Positions 52,392 through 61,261 of a stretch of 64,000 bases of DNA are shown here, piece by piece. Source of the stretch: Curtobacterium sp. MCSS17_008 (GTDB taxonomy: Bacteria; Actinomycetota; Actinomycetes; Actinomycetales; Microbacteriaceae). Location: assembly GCF_003234185.1 (NCBI RefSeq), contig NZ_QKSM01000004.1:186001-250000 (forward strand), read 5' to 3'. Under the pieces are notes generated by a model. It saw only the letters and a list, made by a program, of their open reading frames with translations. It did not search any database and was not told the DNA's origin. Within the stretch, counting starts at the first letter, position 1; each line of letters starts with the position of its first letter. A program made the translations under genes and the position numbers.

Positions 52392-53224
52392 GAACGTGCT
52401 CCTTCCGTGGTGGACCCGGCCGTGTCACGGACCGGACCGGGTGCGACCACACGGGGTCGCGCCTCCCGGCCGTACTCGCGCAGCAGACGGGACATGTCGC
52501 GGACGGCGTTCACCGTGCCGCGGAGCGTGCCGGTGACCTTGCTGTCGCCGACACGCTGGGCGTAACCGATGTCGGACTCGTCGACCCGCCAGCCTGCGGC
52601 GTGCGCGGCCAGCACCATCTCGAGCGGGTAGCCGCTGCGGCGGTCCTGCAGGTCGAGTGCGACGAGGTCGGCGCGGCGCATGACGCGCATCGGGCCGAGG
52701 TCGCGGAGGCGGTAGCCGGTGGCGCGGCGCATGAGGACGGCGAGCACGCGGTTGGCGAAGCGGGCGTGCGGGGCCCAGGCGCCACGCGAGGTCGGGACGC
52801 GGCGGCCGAGCGCGAGGTCGGTCCGGCCCTCCGCGACGCGTGCCACGAGCGCGGGGAGTTCGGCCGGGTCCATCGATGCGTCGGCGTCGCAGAAGGCGAC
52901 GTAGTCCGCGGTCGCCGCGGCCACGCCGGCGGCGCACGCGGAGCCGAACCCCTTGACGGGCTCGGTCACGACGGTCGCGCCGTGGGCTCGGGCGACGTCG
53001 GCCGAGCCGTCGGTCGAGCCGTTGTCGACGACGATGGCGCGGTACCCCTCCGGCAGGCGGCCGATGACGCGCGGGAGCGCGTCCGCCTCGTCCAGGCAGG
53101 GCAGGATCACGTCGACGGTCATGTGGTCCATTCGGTGCGGGTCGTCGGAACGACTGGCCTCCGCGTCGGTCGCGCGCGTCGCGTCGGCGACGGGCTCGTG
53201 GGCGTCGGCTGGCGTGCGGTCCAT
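52388..53224 (-). CDS. GT2 glycosyltransferase (polyprenyl-phosphate sugar synthase-like)
   Basis: A 278-residue soluble GT-A glycosyltransferase. VDVILPCLDEADALP opens the fold (about residue 36), NGSTDGSADVARAHGA is the nucleotide region, and FCDADASMDP carries the DxD-type metal site (about 112-121). GYRLRDLGPMRVMRR and SGYPLEMVL are typical of the DPM1-like/Rv0539 group; no membrane helices. I chose ATG 53224 because TTACGT at 53232-53237 lies 7 bases upstream, although MTVDVILP at about residue 35 is possible. It starts the GT2-DUF2064-methyltransferase operon. Confidence 0.87.
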   Translation of the reverse strand: MDRTPADAHEPVADATRATDAEASRSDDPHRMDHMTVDVILPCLDEADALPRVIGRLPEGYRAIVVDNGSTDGSADVARAHGATVVTEPVKGFGSACAAGVAAATADYVAFCDADASMDPAELPALVARVAEGRTDLALGRRVPTSRGAWAPHARFANRVLAVLMRRATGYRLRDLGPMRVMRRADLVALDLQDRRSGYPLEMVLAAHAAGWRVDESDIGYAQRVGDSKVTGTLRGTVNAVRDMSRLLREYGREARPRVVAPGPVRDTAGSTTEGARS

Positions 53225-53231
53225 GGAGAAG

Positions 53232-53237
53232 ACGTAA
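53232..53237 (-). promoter_or_regulatory. Leaderless -10 box (TTACGT) for the GT2 operon
   Basis: TTACGT, then 7 bases, then ATG 53224. It splits the locus into two transcription units. Confidence 0.45.
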
Positions 53238-53395
53238 CACGACGACACGGCGTGGGGTACAGGATCGGTGTCCCCCGTGGCGTGTCGAGCGCGGTGAACG
53301 GATCGTGTGCCCCGTGTCCGGGGGACGGCCGGGAGGCGCGGGTCGCCACCGCCACCCGGCGCACGCGGGGGCGGCGCCGGGTCGGTGACGGTGCG

Positions 53396-54469
53396 TCAGC
53401 GCTGCACGGCGGCCCGGAGCGGTGCGGTCGCGAAGTCGCGCATCCCCTGCACGAAGTCGACCTGCGCGTGCCAGCCGAGTTCCGACCGGATCCGCTCGGA
53501 CGACGCCGTCACGTGGCGGACGTCGCCGAGCCGGTACTCACCCGTGACGACCGGCTGCGGTCCGTCGGGGCCGGCGATGGCCGCGGCCATGTCACCGATG
53601 GTGTGCACGACGCCGGACCCGACGTTGTAGGCCCGGAACGTCTCGGCGGGCAGGTCCGCCGTCGCGGCGATCGACGCGACGTTCGCGCCCGCGACGTCGT
53701 CCACGTGCACGAAGTCCCGGCGCTGGCGCCCGTCCTCGAAGACGCGGGGCGCCTCGCCGCGGGCGAGGGCCGAACGGAAGAGCGACGCCACCCCGGCGTA
53801 CGGGGTGTTCGACGGCATGCCCGGGCCGTAGACGTTGTGGTAGCGCAGGGCGATCGCGGTGCCGCCGGTCGCGCGCGCCCACGACGACGCCAGGTGCTCC
53901 TGCGCGACCTTCGTCTGCGCGTACACGTTGCGCGGGTCGAGGGCGGCGGACTCGTCGATCAGCCCCGGCACGAGCGGTCGGCCGTCGGGACCGATCGGGT
54001 CGAAGCGGCCGCCGTCGAGGTCCTCGCGGCGACGGGCCGGCGGACGGGTCGGTTCGCCGTCCGCGGTCTCGTACGCGCCCTCGCCGTAGACGACCATCGA
54101 GCTCGCGACGACGAGTCGGCCGATGCCGTGGCGGTCCATGCCGGCGAGGACGTACGCGGTGCCCGCGTCGTTGGACGAGACGTAGTCCGGGGCGTCCTGG
54201 AAGTCGACGCCGAGGCCGACCTTCGCCGCCTGGTGGCAGACGACGTCGATGCCGTCGAGGGCGGCCTCGAGCGCGACGGGGTCGCGGACGTCGCCGTGCA
54301 CGAAGGCCAGCCCCTGCTGCTCGTGCGCGCGGACGACCTCGGCGGGGTCGCCGTGCACGTCGTCGCGCAGGGAGTCGAGGACGCGGACCTCGTGCCCCTC
54401 GGCGAGGGCGCGACGGACGATCGCGGAGCCGATGAAGCCCGCGCCGCCGGTGACGAGCAGGCGGCTCAT
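53396..54469 (-). CDS. NAD-dependent sugar epimerase/dehydratase
   Basis: A 357-residue extended SDR. NAD motif GGAGFIGSAI is at residues 8-17, VLDSLRDD follows, ASSMVVYGEG carries the catalytic Ser (about 125), and the Tyr-Lys pair is YAQTK (about 175). The residues between (EDLDGGRFDPIGPDG) form a longer substrate insert than in GalE. M. tuberculosis Rv0536 (galE3) is the positional counterpart. It overlaps the phosphorylase gene by 4 bp, so it is translated with it. Confidence 0.9.
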   Translation of the reverse strand: MSRLLVTGGAGFIGSAIVRRALAEGHEVRVLDSLRDDVHGDPAEVVRAHEQQGLAFVHGDVRDPVALEAALDGIDVVCHQAAKVGLGVDFQDAPDYVSSNDAGTAYVLAGMDRHGIGRLVVASSMVVYGEGAYETADGEPTRPPARRREDLDGGRFDPIGPDGRPLVPGLIDESAALDPRNVYAQTKVAQEHLASSWARATGGTAIALRYHNVYGPGMPSNTPYAGVASLFRSALARGEAPRVFEDGRQRRDFVHVDDVAGANVASIAATADLPAETFRAYNVGSGVVHTIGDMAAAIAGPDGPQPVVTGEYRLGDVRHVTASSERIRSELGWHAQVDFVQGMRDFATAPLRAAVQR

Positions 54470-55347
54470 GCGTGGGCCGTCTTCCGCAGGACGCTCTCGC
54501 TGGCTGCGGTGGGGACCAGCTCGCGCGGGGTGTAGTCGTCGGGCAGGGCTGCGACCACGTCGCCGATGGCGCGGACGATCACCTCGTTCGCGCGGGCCAG
54601 GCGCTCCATGACTGCGCCGTGGGTGACGGGTGCCTCGGCCTCCGGCACCGTGCCGTCGGCTGCCGTCTCGTCCGCTGCGGGGGCGAGGCCCGCGTCGGCG
54701 TCCGTCACGAAGGACAGGTTGACCGTGCCGATGCCGAGCTCCGCCGCCAGCGGGACCTCCGGCGTCATCGTCATGTTGATCGTGTGGCCGCCGGCCTCGC
54801 GCATCCAGACGGACTCGGCGCGGGTCGAGAAGCGCGGGCCCTGGATGACGACGCACGTGCCCGTCGGGCGGAAGGGCACGTCGAGCGCGGCGATGGCGTC
54901 GATCGCGGCGCGGCGGAGCACCGGGTCGAAGGGGTCGGCGAAGGAAAGGTGCTGCACCTGGTCCTCGAAGAACGTGTCCGCCCGGCCCCAGGTGCGGTCG
55001 ATGAGCTGGTCGGTCACGACGAAGGTGCCGGGCGCGTAGTCCGGGTGCAGGCCGCCCACCGCGCTGGACGAGACGATCGCGCGCACCCCGAGGGACCGGA
55101 GGGCCCAGACGTTCGCGCGGTGGTTGATGAGGTGCGGGGCGACCGAGTGCTCGCGGCCGTGGCGCGTGAGGAACGCGACGCGCTTGCCGGCCATCGTGCC
55201 GACGGTGATCGGGCTCGACGTCGGGCCGTAGGGCGTGTCCACGGTGATCTCGTCGGCGGTGCCCTCCTCGAAGAGGCGGTAGAGGCCGGAGCCCCCGATC
55301 ACCCCGATGCGAGCGGTCGTTCCGTCCACAGGTGCGGTCGTGGTCAC
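54466..55347 (-). CDS. mtnP: S-methyl-5'-thioadenosine (or -inosine) phosphorylase
   Basis: A 293-residue PNP/MTAP-family enzyme that splits methylthioadenosine with phosphate into adenine and 5-methylthioribose-1-phosphate. IGVIGGSGLYRL (about residues 14-25), FLTRHGREHSVAPHLINHRAN (split here as LTRHGREHSV and HLINHRAN), SSSAVGGL, GPRFSTRAES (about 172) and NMTMTPEVPLA (about 194) are all present. The start GTG 55347 has GGAGGAC 4 bases upstream. It is first in its operon and divergent from moeA. Confidence 0.92.
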   Translation of the reverse strand: MTTTAPVDGTTARIGVIGGSGLYRLFEEGTADEITVDTPYGPTSSPITVGTMAGKRVAFLTRHGREHSVAPHLINHRANVWALRSLGVRAIVSSSAVGGLHPDYAPGTFVVTDQLIDRTWGRADTFFEDQVQHLSFADPFDPVLRRAAIDAIAALDVPFRPTGTCVVIQGPRFSTRAESVWMREAGGHTINMTMTPEVPLAAELGIGTVNLSFVTDADAGLAPAADETAADGTVPEAEAPVTHGAVMERLARANEVIVRAIGDVVAALPDDYTPRELVPTAASESVLRKTAHA

Positions 55348-55464
55348 GTGGTCCTCCACAGGTCCTCCGGATGTCCTCGGCGCGTGGTGCGCCCTGGATA
55401 CGCTACTGAGGCCCCTCCGGCAGCGACCGGGAACGGGGCGTCCCCACGAGGTTCGGAGGCATCC
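55348..55464. promoter_or_regulatory. Divergent promoter region, mtnP / moeA
   Basis: The 117 bp gap holds TACGCT (55399-55404), a plausible -10 for moeA with a short leader, and GGTTCGGAGGC before GTG 55465. I see no molybdenum-cofactor riboswitch-like fold. Confidence 0.4.
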
Positions 55465-56706
55465 GTGCGCACGATCGGTCAGCACCGCGACGAGGTCGCC
55501 GCGCTCCTCGCGCCCGTGCTCGCCGGACGGGCGGAGGAGACCCTCCCGCTCGACGCGCTGGCGGACGGTGCCGGTGCCGGCCGCGGGTACCGGGTGCTCG
55601 CCCGGGCGGTGGCTGCCCCCGTCCCGCTGCCCGTGTTCGACAACAGCCAGATGGACGGGTTCGCCGTGCGGTCGACCGAGGCCGGCCGTGCCGTCCGCGT
55701 GGTCGACCCGATCCCCGCCGGTGCCGTACCGGTGCCGCTCGAGCCCGGCACGACTGCGCCGATCATGACCGGGGCCCGTATCCCCGAGGGCGCCGATGCC
55801 GTCGTGCCGGTCGAGGCGACACCGCCCGGTGCGTTCCCCGCGGCGCTGGGGCTCGACGGGCTGACCGTCCCCGCCGGGACGACCGCCGGAGCGTTCGTCC
55901 GCCGGATCGGCACCGACGTCGCCGTCGGCGCCGAGCTCGCCCCGGCCGGAGCCCCGGTGACCTCGGCGCTCCTCGGTGCCCTGGCGTCGGCAGGTGTCGG
56001 CGAGGTGTCCGTGGTCCGCCCGGTCCGGGTGCTCGTCGTGTCCACCGGCAGCGAACTCGCCGACGACGCTGCAGGCGACGGGCTGGACGGTGCGGGTGCG
56101 GTGATCCGCGACGCGAACGGTGTCGCGCTCCGTGCGGCCCTGGCCGAGGTCGGTGCGGTCGCCCGCGGTGTGCGGCTCAGCGATGCCCCGGACGCGTTCC
56201 TGCCGGGTCTCGAGTCGGCCGTCGGCGACGGGGTCGACCTGGTCCTGACCACCGGTGGGATCAGCGCCGGGGCGTACGAGGTCGTGCGGCAGGTGCTCGA
56301 GCCCCGCGGACTCGCCGTCACCCCGGTCGCGATGCAGCCCGGGGGGCCCCAGGCCCTCGGTCTCGTCGACCTGGCCGGTCGGCGGGTGCCGGTCGTGGCG
56401 TTCCCCGGCAACCCCGTGTCCGCTCTCGTGTCGTTCGAGGTGTTCCTGCGCCCGGTGCTCGCCGCCGTGGTCGGCGCACCGGACCGCCCGACCGCCGAGC
56501 TGCCGGCAGCCGAATCGACGAGCTCGCCCGTCGGCAAGCACCAGCTCCGCCGCGGTCGGGTCGCCGAGGGGCGCGTGCACTTCGTGGGCGGGCCGAGCTC
56601 GCACCTGCTCGGGCACCTCGCGGCCGCCACCCACCTCGTCCACGTCCCCCTCGGCACCGACACCGTCGAACCGGGAGACCCGCTGACCGTCTGGAGCCTC
56701 CGATGA
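55465..56706 (+). CDS. moeA: Molybdopterin molybdenumtransferase (MoeA)
   Basis: A 413-residue enzyme that inserts molybdate into adenylylated molybdopterin. DNSQMDGFAVR (about residues 59-69), IMTGARIPEGADAVVP (about 98-113), the MPT-binding domain with STGSEL (about 195), DANG, TTGGISAGAYE (about 258) and FPGNPVSALVSFEVF (about 312) are all intact. The start is GTG 55465 with CGGAGG upstream. It opens a tightly overlapping Moco operon of at least four genes. Confidence 0.95.
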   Translation: MRTIGQHRDEVAALLAPVLAGRAEETLPLDALADGAGAGRGYRVLARAVAAPVPLPVFDNSQMDGFAVRSTEAGRAVRVVDPIPAGAVPVPLEPGTTAPIMTGARIPEGADAVVPVEATPPGAFPAALGLDGLTVPAGTTAGAFVRRIGTDVAVGAELAPAGAPVTSALLGALASAGVGEVSVVRPVRVLVVSTGSELADDAAGDGLDGAGAVIRDANGVALRAALAEVGAVARGVRLSDAPDAFLPGLESAVGDGVDLVLTTGGISAGAYEVVRQVLEPRGLAVTPVAMQPGGPQALGLVDLAGRRVPVVAFPGNPVSALVSFEVFLRPVLAAVVGAPDRPTAELPAAESTSSPVGKHQLRRGRVAEGRVHFVGGPSSHLLGHLAAATHLVHVPLGTDTVEPGDPLTVWSLR

Positions 56707-57203
56707 CCGACGACCACCAGAACGGTGCGCGTGACGCCGAGCTCTCGCACGTCCGCGCCGACGGCACCGCACACATGGTCGACGTCTCGGACAAGGACGT
56801 CACCGCCCGATCCGCCACGGCCACGGCCACGCTGGTGACCCGCACCGACGTGGTGGAGCGGATCCTCGACGGGTCGCTGCCCAAGGGCGAGGTGATCGGC
56901 ACCGCCCGGATCGCGGCGCTCATGGCGGTCAAGAAGACGTCGGACCTGGTGCCGCTCTGCCACCCGCTGCCCATCGCCGGGGTCGAGGTGGACATCACCG
57001 GCGACGACGACCGCGTGCGGATCGAGGTCTCCGTCCGCACGACCTCGCGCACGGGCGTCGAGATGGAGGCCCTGACCGGTGCGAGCGTGGCGGCGCTGAC
57101 CGTGTACGACATGGTGAAGGCCGTCGACCGCACGGCCGTGATCACCGATGTCCGGGTGCTCGAGAAGCACGGCGGGCGTTCGGGGGACTGGAGCAACCGA
57201 TGA
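56703..57203 (+). CDS. moaC: Cyclic pyranopterin monophosphate synthase (MoaC)
   Basis: A 166-residue enzyme for the second step of molybdopterin synthesis (with MoaA). MVDVSDKDVTARSATA is near the start, and LCHPLPIAGVEVDI (about 81-94) and TGVEMEALTGASVAALTVYDM (here as GVEMEALTGASVAAL) are diagnostic. It overlaps moeA by 4 bp (ATGA) and mog by 4 bp. Confidence 0.96.
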   Translation: MTDDHQNGARDAELSHVRADGTAHMVDVSDKDVTARSATATATLVTRTDVVERILDGSLPKGEVIGTARIAALMAVKKTSDLVPLCHPLPIAGVEVDITGDDDRVRIEVSVRTTSRTGVEMEALTGASVAALTVYDMVKAVDRTAVITDVRVLEKHGGRSGDWSNR

Positions 57204-57712
57204 CGTCCGAACCCACCAGGGGCCGCGCCGGCGTGGTGGTCGTCTCCACGCAGGCCTCGACCGACCCGACGCTCGACCGCACCGGGCCGGTCATCGCCGC
57301 GTGGCTGCGCGAGCGCGGGTTCGGCGTCGCCGAGCCGACGATCGTGCCGGACGGCGGCCCCATCGCCGAGACGGTGTCCGCCGAGCTCCTCGCCGATGCG
57401 GAGGTCGTGGTCACCACGGGCGGGACGGGCGTGACCCCGACCGACCGCACGCCCGAGGCCGTCGCACCCCTGATCGACCTCGAACTGCCGGGCATCACCG
57501 AGGAGATCCGCCGCCGCGGACTCGCCGGTGCTGGGCCGACCGCGCTGCTGACCCGCGGGGTCGCGGGCATCGCCGGTGGCCGGACCGTCGTGGTGACCCT
57601 GCCCGGGTCGCGCGGCGGTGTCGCCGACGGGCTCGCGGTGCTGGACGGCGTGCTCGACCACGTGCTCGCCCAGCTGCACGGCGAGGGGCACGCGCCTCGG
57701 AGTGCCTCGTGA
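57200..57712 (+). CDS. mog: Molybdopterin adenylyltransferase-type protein (Mog/MoaB family)
   Basis: A 170-residue MPT-binding fold protein that would adenylylate molybdopterin for MoeA. VVVSTQASTDPTLDRTGPVI, VVTTGGTGVTPTDRTPEA (about 69-86) and LPGSRGGVADGLAVL (about 134-148) are the three family loops. It overlaps moaC and moaE by 4 bp each. Confidence 0.92.
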   Translation: MTSEPTRGRAGVVVVSTQASTDPTLDRTGPVIAAWLRERGFGVAEPTIVPDGGPIAETVSAELLADAEVVVTTGGTGVTPTDRTPEAVAPLIDLELPGITEEIRRRGLAGAGPTALLTRGVAGIAGGRTVVVTLPGSRGGVADGLAVLDGVLDHVLAQLHGEGHAPRSAS

Positions 57713-58137
57713 GCGGCGACCGCGTCGTCGTGGCCGACGTGGTGGACCGGGTGATCACGGTCGACGAGGTCTCCGGCGCCGTCACGACCGACCGCGACGG
57801 TGCCGTCGTGACCTTCGCCGGGGTCGTCCGCGATCACGACGAGGGCAAGGGGGTCACAGCACTCGACTACGAACGGCACCCGAGCGCCGGTGACGTCATC
57901 GCCGAGGTCGCCCGCTCGGTCGCCGCCGACCATCCCGAGGTCCGCATCGCGGTGCTGCACCGCGTCGGTGCGCTCGGCATCGGGGACGTGGCGCTCGCCG
58001 CAGCCGTCTCGTCGCCGCACCGGGCCGAGGCGTTCGCCGCCTGCGCCGCACTGATCGACCTGGTCAAGGAGCGCACGCCGATCTGGAAGCGCCAGGAGTT
58101 CACCGACGGCACCGACGAGTGGGTCGCCGCGCTGTGA
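57709..58137 (+). CDS. moaE: Molybdopterin synthase catalytic subunit (MoaE)
   Basis: A 142-residue subunit that adds sulfur to cyclic pyranopterin using MoaD. GAVVTFAGVVRDHDEGKGV (about 24-42), LDYERHP, VLHRVGALGIGD (about 81) and KERTPIWKRQEF with the catalytic lysines (about 121-127) are intact. The start is GTG 57709 (GTGA overlap with mog). No moaD, moaA or moeB is present in the window, so the pathway is completed elsewhere. Confidence 0.95.
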   Translation: MSGDRVVVADVVDRVITVDEVSGAVTTDRDGAVVTFAGVVRDHDEGKGVTALDYERHPSAGDVIAEVARSVAADHPEVRIAVLHRVGALGIGDVALAAAVSSPHRAEAFAACAALIDLVKERTPIWKRQEFTDGTDEWVAAL

Positions 58138-58784
58138 CGGCCGAGGGGACGGCAGCCGGACACCGGTGGGCACTCGCACAGGAGCGCGCGGAGGCCGTCC
58201 TCGCGGTGGCCGAGTCCACCGACCGCCAGCGATCGATGGGCGCGGTCGCCTGGGTGCTCGGCGGGTCCGCGGCTGCCGTCGCCGTCCTGGTCGCACTGGG
58301 ACTCACGTTGCCGCCCGAGGCGCCTGCGAGGTGGGCGGTGTCCGTCAGTGTCGCCGTCGGTGCGGTCGTCCTCCTGATCGTGCAGGTCGTCCGAGGGGCC
58401 GTGGCCCGTCGCCGCGACGGGCTGGCGCCAGCACCGGTGGTCGCGCTGCTGCAGACACGCGAGCGGCACGCGGTCCGGCAGGCGTTCCACGGCCGTCGCG
58501 CCGTCCCGGACGACCGTCGTGTGGTCGTGGACGCCGCGGCCGTGCAGGCAGCGTCGGGAGCGGAACTGGGTTCGTTGTGCGTCACAGCGGTGCTCTGGGC
58601 GAGTGCCGCTGCCGCCGGTGGCACACTCTGGCCGATGTACGTCGCGCTCGCCCTGGTGAACACCGCGGCCATCGTCGTTCCCGCTCTGGACACGCTGGCG
58701 GCGCGACGCTGGTTGTCGCAGCACCCGGCCGCGGGCGAGCAGGCCGGCGACGTCGAGACGGTGCGCCCCGACGTGGGCTCCTGA
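58134..58784 (+). CDS. Membrane protein at the end of the Moco operon
   Basis: A 216-residue protein not assigned to a family. A soluble N-terminus of about 32 residues is followed by four predicted helices in two pairs (about 38-58 and 65-85; 145-165 and 168-188), separated by a charged central loop (QTRERHAVRQAF, AVPDDRRVVVDAA). GTG 58134 overlaps the moaE stop by 4 bp (GTGA), so it is translated with the operon; a role in molybdate metabolism is only inferred from that. Confidence 0.75.
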   Translation: MTAEGTAAGHRWALAQERAEAVLAVAESTDRQRSMGAVAWVLGGSAAAVAVLVALGLTLPPEAPARWAVSVSVAVGAVVLLIVQVVRGAVARRRDGLAPAPVVALLQTRERHAVRQAFHGRRAVPDDRRVVVDAAAVQAASGAELGSLCVTAVLWASAAAAGGTLWPMYVALALVNTAAIVVPALDTLAARRWLSQHPAAGEQAGDVETVRPDVGS

Positions 58785-58861
58785 ACGGACCCGCAGGAGA
58801 CCGACGCGCGATCGTGACCGCGCCACCCGATCAGGGCATGGTCCGGCGCTCGGCCGATCCA

Positions 58862-58867
58862 TAGACT
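58862..58867 (+). promoter_or_regulatory. -10 box (TAGACT) for the PLDc_N gene
   Basis: TAGACT, then 8 bases, then ATG 58876. Confidence 0.5.
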
Positions 58868-58875
58868 CCGGAACC

Positions 58876-59274
58876 ATGAGCGTTCTGCTGTACGGCGCGG
58901 GGATCGTGCTGCTCGTCTTCGCCCTGATCGACATCGTCACCCGGGGCGAGGACCAGGTCCGCGGACTCCCGAAGTTCGCGTGGATCCTCATCTGCATCTT
59001 CCTGCCCCTGGTCGGCAGCATCGTGTGGTTCGCCGTCGGGCACGACTGGAGCGCGAACGACCGGAACCACGGCCGCTACATCGAGCCGAACCGCCACGAG
59101 GACCGGTACGCCAGCCTCGGTCACGCCCGCGCGGCGCACGGCGACAAGCGCGTCACCGGTACCGAGCAGGAGCTCGCTGAGCTCGAGCGCGAGATCGAGT
59201 ACTGGGAGGCCCAGGCCCGCCTCCGACGTGCCAAGGAGGCGGCTGGCGAGGGCGAGCCGACCCCGGGGAGCTGA
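58876..59274 (+). CDS. PLDc_N domain membrane protein
   Basis: A 132-residue protein with two N-terminal helices (about residues 3-20 and 32-54) that form a PLDc_N (phospholipase D nuclease N-terminal) domain: LIDIVTRGEDQVRGLPKFAW and LPLVGSIVWFAVG. A charged cytoplasmic tail of about 75 residues ends in a coiled-coil-like stretch (ELAELEREIEYWEAQARL). There is no catalytic HKD motif, so it is not a phospholipase itself. It lies upstream of the ABC-F gene, which has its own promoter. Confidence 0.85.
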   Translation: MSVLLYGAGIVLLVFALIDIVTRGEDQVRGLPKFAWILICIFLPLVGSIVWFAVGHDWSANDRNHGRYIEPNRHEDRYASLGHARAAHGDKRVTGTEQELAELEREIEYWEAQARLRRAKEAAGEGEPTPGS

Positions 59275-59320
59275 GCCGCGCCTCCAGACCGGTGCGGTCC
59301 GACCACGCTCCCGCGCCGCC

Positions 59321-59326
59321 TACCCT
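59321..59326 (+). promoter_or_regulatory. Leaderless -10 box (TACCCT) for the ABC-F gene
   Basis: TACCCT, then 6 bases, then GTG 59333. Confidence 0.55.
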
Positions 59327-59332
59327 TGTCGG

Positions 59333-61207
59333 GTGGCTCATCTCCTCGGCGCCGAGAACGTGCATCTCGAGTTCCCCACCCGTGTCGTCTTCGACCGGGT
59401 CACCCTCGGCCTCGACGAGGGCGACCGCATCGGCGTCGTCGGGCGCAACGGCGACGGCAAGTCGACGCTCCTCGCACTGCTGGCCCAGCGACTCGAGCCC
59501 GACGACGGTCGGGTCACCCACCGTCGCGGCCTGACGGTCGGGTACCTCGACCAGCGCGACGTCCTGCCGGCGGGGGCGACCGTCGGCAGCATCGTCGTCG
59601 GCGAACTCGCGGAGCACGAGTGGGCGGGCGACCCGAAGATCCGCGACATCATCGGCGGGCTCGTCTCCGACATCCCGTGGGACGCCGTCGTCGACGACCT
59701 CTCCGGAGGGCAGCGCCGCCGCATCGCGCTCGCGAAGCTGCTCGTCGGCGACTGGGACGTGCTGTTCCTCGACGAGCCGACAAACCACCTCGACGTCGAG
59801 GGCATCCAGTGGCTCGCCGACCACATCAATCGTCGCTGGTCGGCGAACCAGGGCGGCATGGTCGTCGTCACGCACGACCGGTGGTTCCTCGATGCGGTCT
59901 CGACCGACACGTGGGAGGTCCACGACGGCATCGTCGAGCCCTTCGAAGGCGGCTACGCGGCGTACATCCTGCAGCGCGTCGAGCGTGACCGGCAGGCCGC
60001 GGCGAGCGAGCAGCGGCGGCAGAACCTCGCCCGCAAGGAGCTCGCGTGGCTCCGTCGCGGCGCCCCGGCCCGCACGAGCAAGCCGAAGTTCCGCATCGAC
60101 GCCGCGAACGCCCTGATCGACGACGTCCCGCCGATCCGCGACACCGTGGCGCTGTCGCAGATGGCGACCGCACGCCTCGGCAAGGACGTGGTCGACCTGC
60201 TCGACGTCGGCGTGTCCTTCGGCGACGACGTGATCCTGCGCGACGTCGAGTGGCGGATCGCGCCGGGGGAGCGCACGGGGATCCTCGGTCCGAACGGTGC
60301 CGGCAAGTCGACGCTCCTCAACCTGGTCGCCGGCAAGCTCCAGCCGACCACCGGACGTGTCAAGACCGGCAAGACGGTGCAGATCGCCGTGCTCGACCAG
60401 CAGCTCGCCGACCTGCAGCAGTTCGCCGACGACCGCGTCCGCGAGGTCGTCGCCCGCAAGAAGACCTCGTACGTGGCGGACGGCAAGGAGATGACGCCGT
60501 CGCAGCTGCTCGAGCGGCTCGGCTTCACCTCGGAGCAGCTCTCGACGCCCGTCAAGGACCTGTCCGGTGGGCAGAAGCGCCGCCTGCAGCTCATGCTCAT
60601 CCTGCTCGACGAGCCGAACGTGCTCATCCTCGACGAGCCCACGAACGACCTCGACACCGACATGCTCGCCGCGATGGAGGACCTGCTCGACACCTGGCCG
60701 GGCACCCTGCTCGTCGTGTCCCACGACCGGTACCTGCTCGAACGCGTCACCGACCAGCAGTACGCCGTGCTCGGCGGACACCTGCGGCACCTGCCCGGCG
60801 GGGTCGACGAGTACATGCGGCTGCGCGCGTCGGGTTCCGTCCCGCAGACCGCTGCTGCGGCTGCCGCCGCCTCGGCCGGGAGGCCCGACACGGCTCCGGC
60901 AGGCGGATCCGGCGGCAGCGGGGCCGGGTCCGGAGCCGCGGCCGGGCCGTCCGGGTCGGTCGCGTCGGCTGCGCCCTCCTTGAGCGGCGCGGATCGTCGC
61001 GCGGCGGAGAAGGAGATGTCGGCGCTCGACCGGAAGATCGCGAAGGCGGGGCAGGACCGGCAGAAGCTGCTCGACGCGTTCGCGGCGCACGACCAGTCCG
61101 ACTACGAGGGGCTCGGTGCCCTGCAGACGCGGCTCGGGGCGCTCGACGCCGAGGTCGAGCAGCTCGAGGAGCGGTGGCTCGAGGTCGCGGAGCAGCTCGG
61201 GGTGTAG
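59333..61207 (+). CDS. ABC-F family ATPase (translation factor or antibiotic protection)
   Basis: A 624-residue protein with two ABC domains and no membrane part. ABC1: Walker A GRNGDGKST (about 39-47), LSGGQRRR (about 123), LFLDEPTNHLD. A linker (about 205-275) joins to ABC2: GPNGAGKST (about 319), LSGGQKRR, LILDEPTNDLD. A Gly/Ala/Ser-rich stretch (about 500-545) leads to a C-terminal coiled coil (about 550-624), the layout of Uup-type members. Uup relatives bind branched DNA or the ribosome; resistance is not shown. GTG 59333 follows a leaderless box. Confidence 0.92.
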   Translation: MAHLLGAENVHLEFPTRVVFDRVTLGLDEGDRIGVVGRNGDGKSTLLALLAQRLEPDDGRVTHRRGLTVGYLDQRDVLPAGATVGSIVVGELAEHEWAGDPKIRDIIGGLVSDIPWDAVVDDLSGGQRRRIALAKLLVGDWDVLFLDEPTNHLDVEGIQWLADHINRRWSANQGGMVVVTHDRWFLDAVSTDTWEVHDGIVEPFEGGYAAYILQRVERDRQAAASEQRRQNLARKELAWLRRGAPARTSKPKFRIDAANALIDDVPPIRDTVALSQMATARLGKDVVDLLDVGVSFGDDVILRDVEWRIAPGERTGILGPNGAGKSTLLNLVAGKLQPTTGRVKTGKTVQIAVLDQQLADLQQFADDRVREVVARKKTSYVADGKEMTPSQLLERLGFTSEQLSTPVKDLSGGQKRRLQLMLILLDEPNVLILDEPTNDLDTDMLAAMEDLLDTWPGTLLVVSHDRYLLERVTDQQYAVLGGHLRHLPGGVDEYMRLRASGSVPQTAAAAAAASAGRPDTAPAGGSGGSGAGSGAAAGPSGSVASAAPSLSGADRRAAEKEMSALDRKIAKAGQDRQKLLDAFAAHDQSDYEGLGALQTRLGALDAEVEQLEERWLEVAEQLGV

Positions 61208-61261
61208 TCGAGCCGGGTCGCGGGTCACGGGTCACGGGTCGTCGGCTGTCCCTGGTCGTTC

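Noticed and set aside
55348..55464. Molybdenum-cofactor riboswitch before moeA
   Set aside because: The gap is 117 bp and I could not lay out the conserved stems of that riboswitch.
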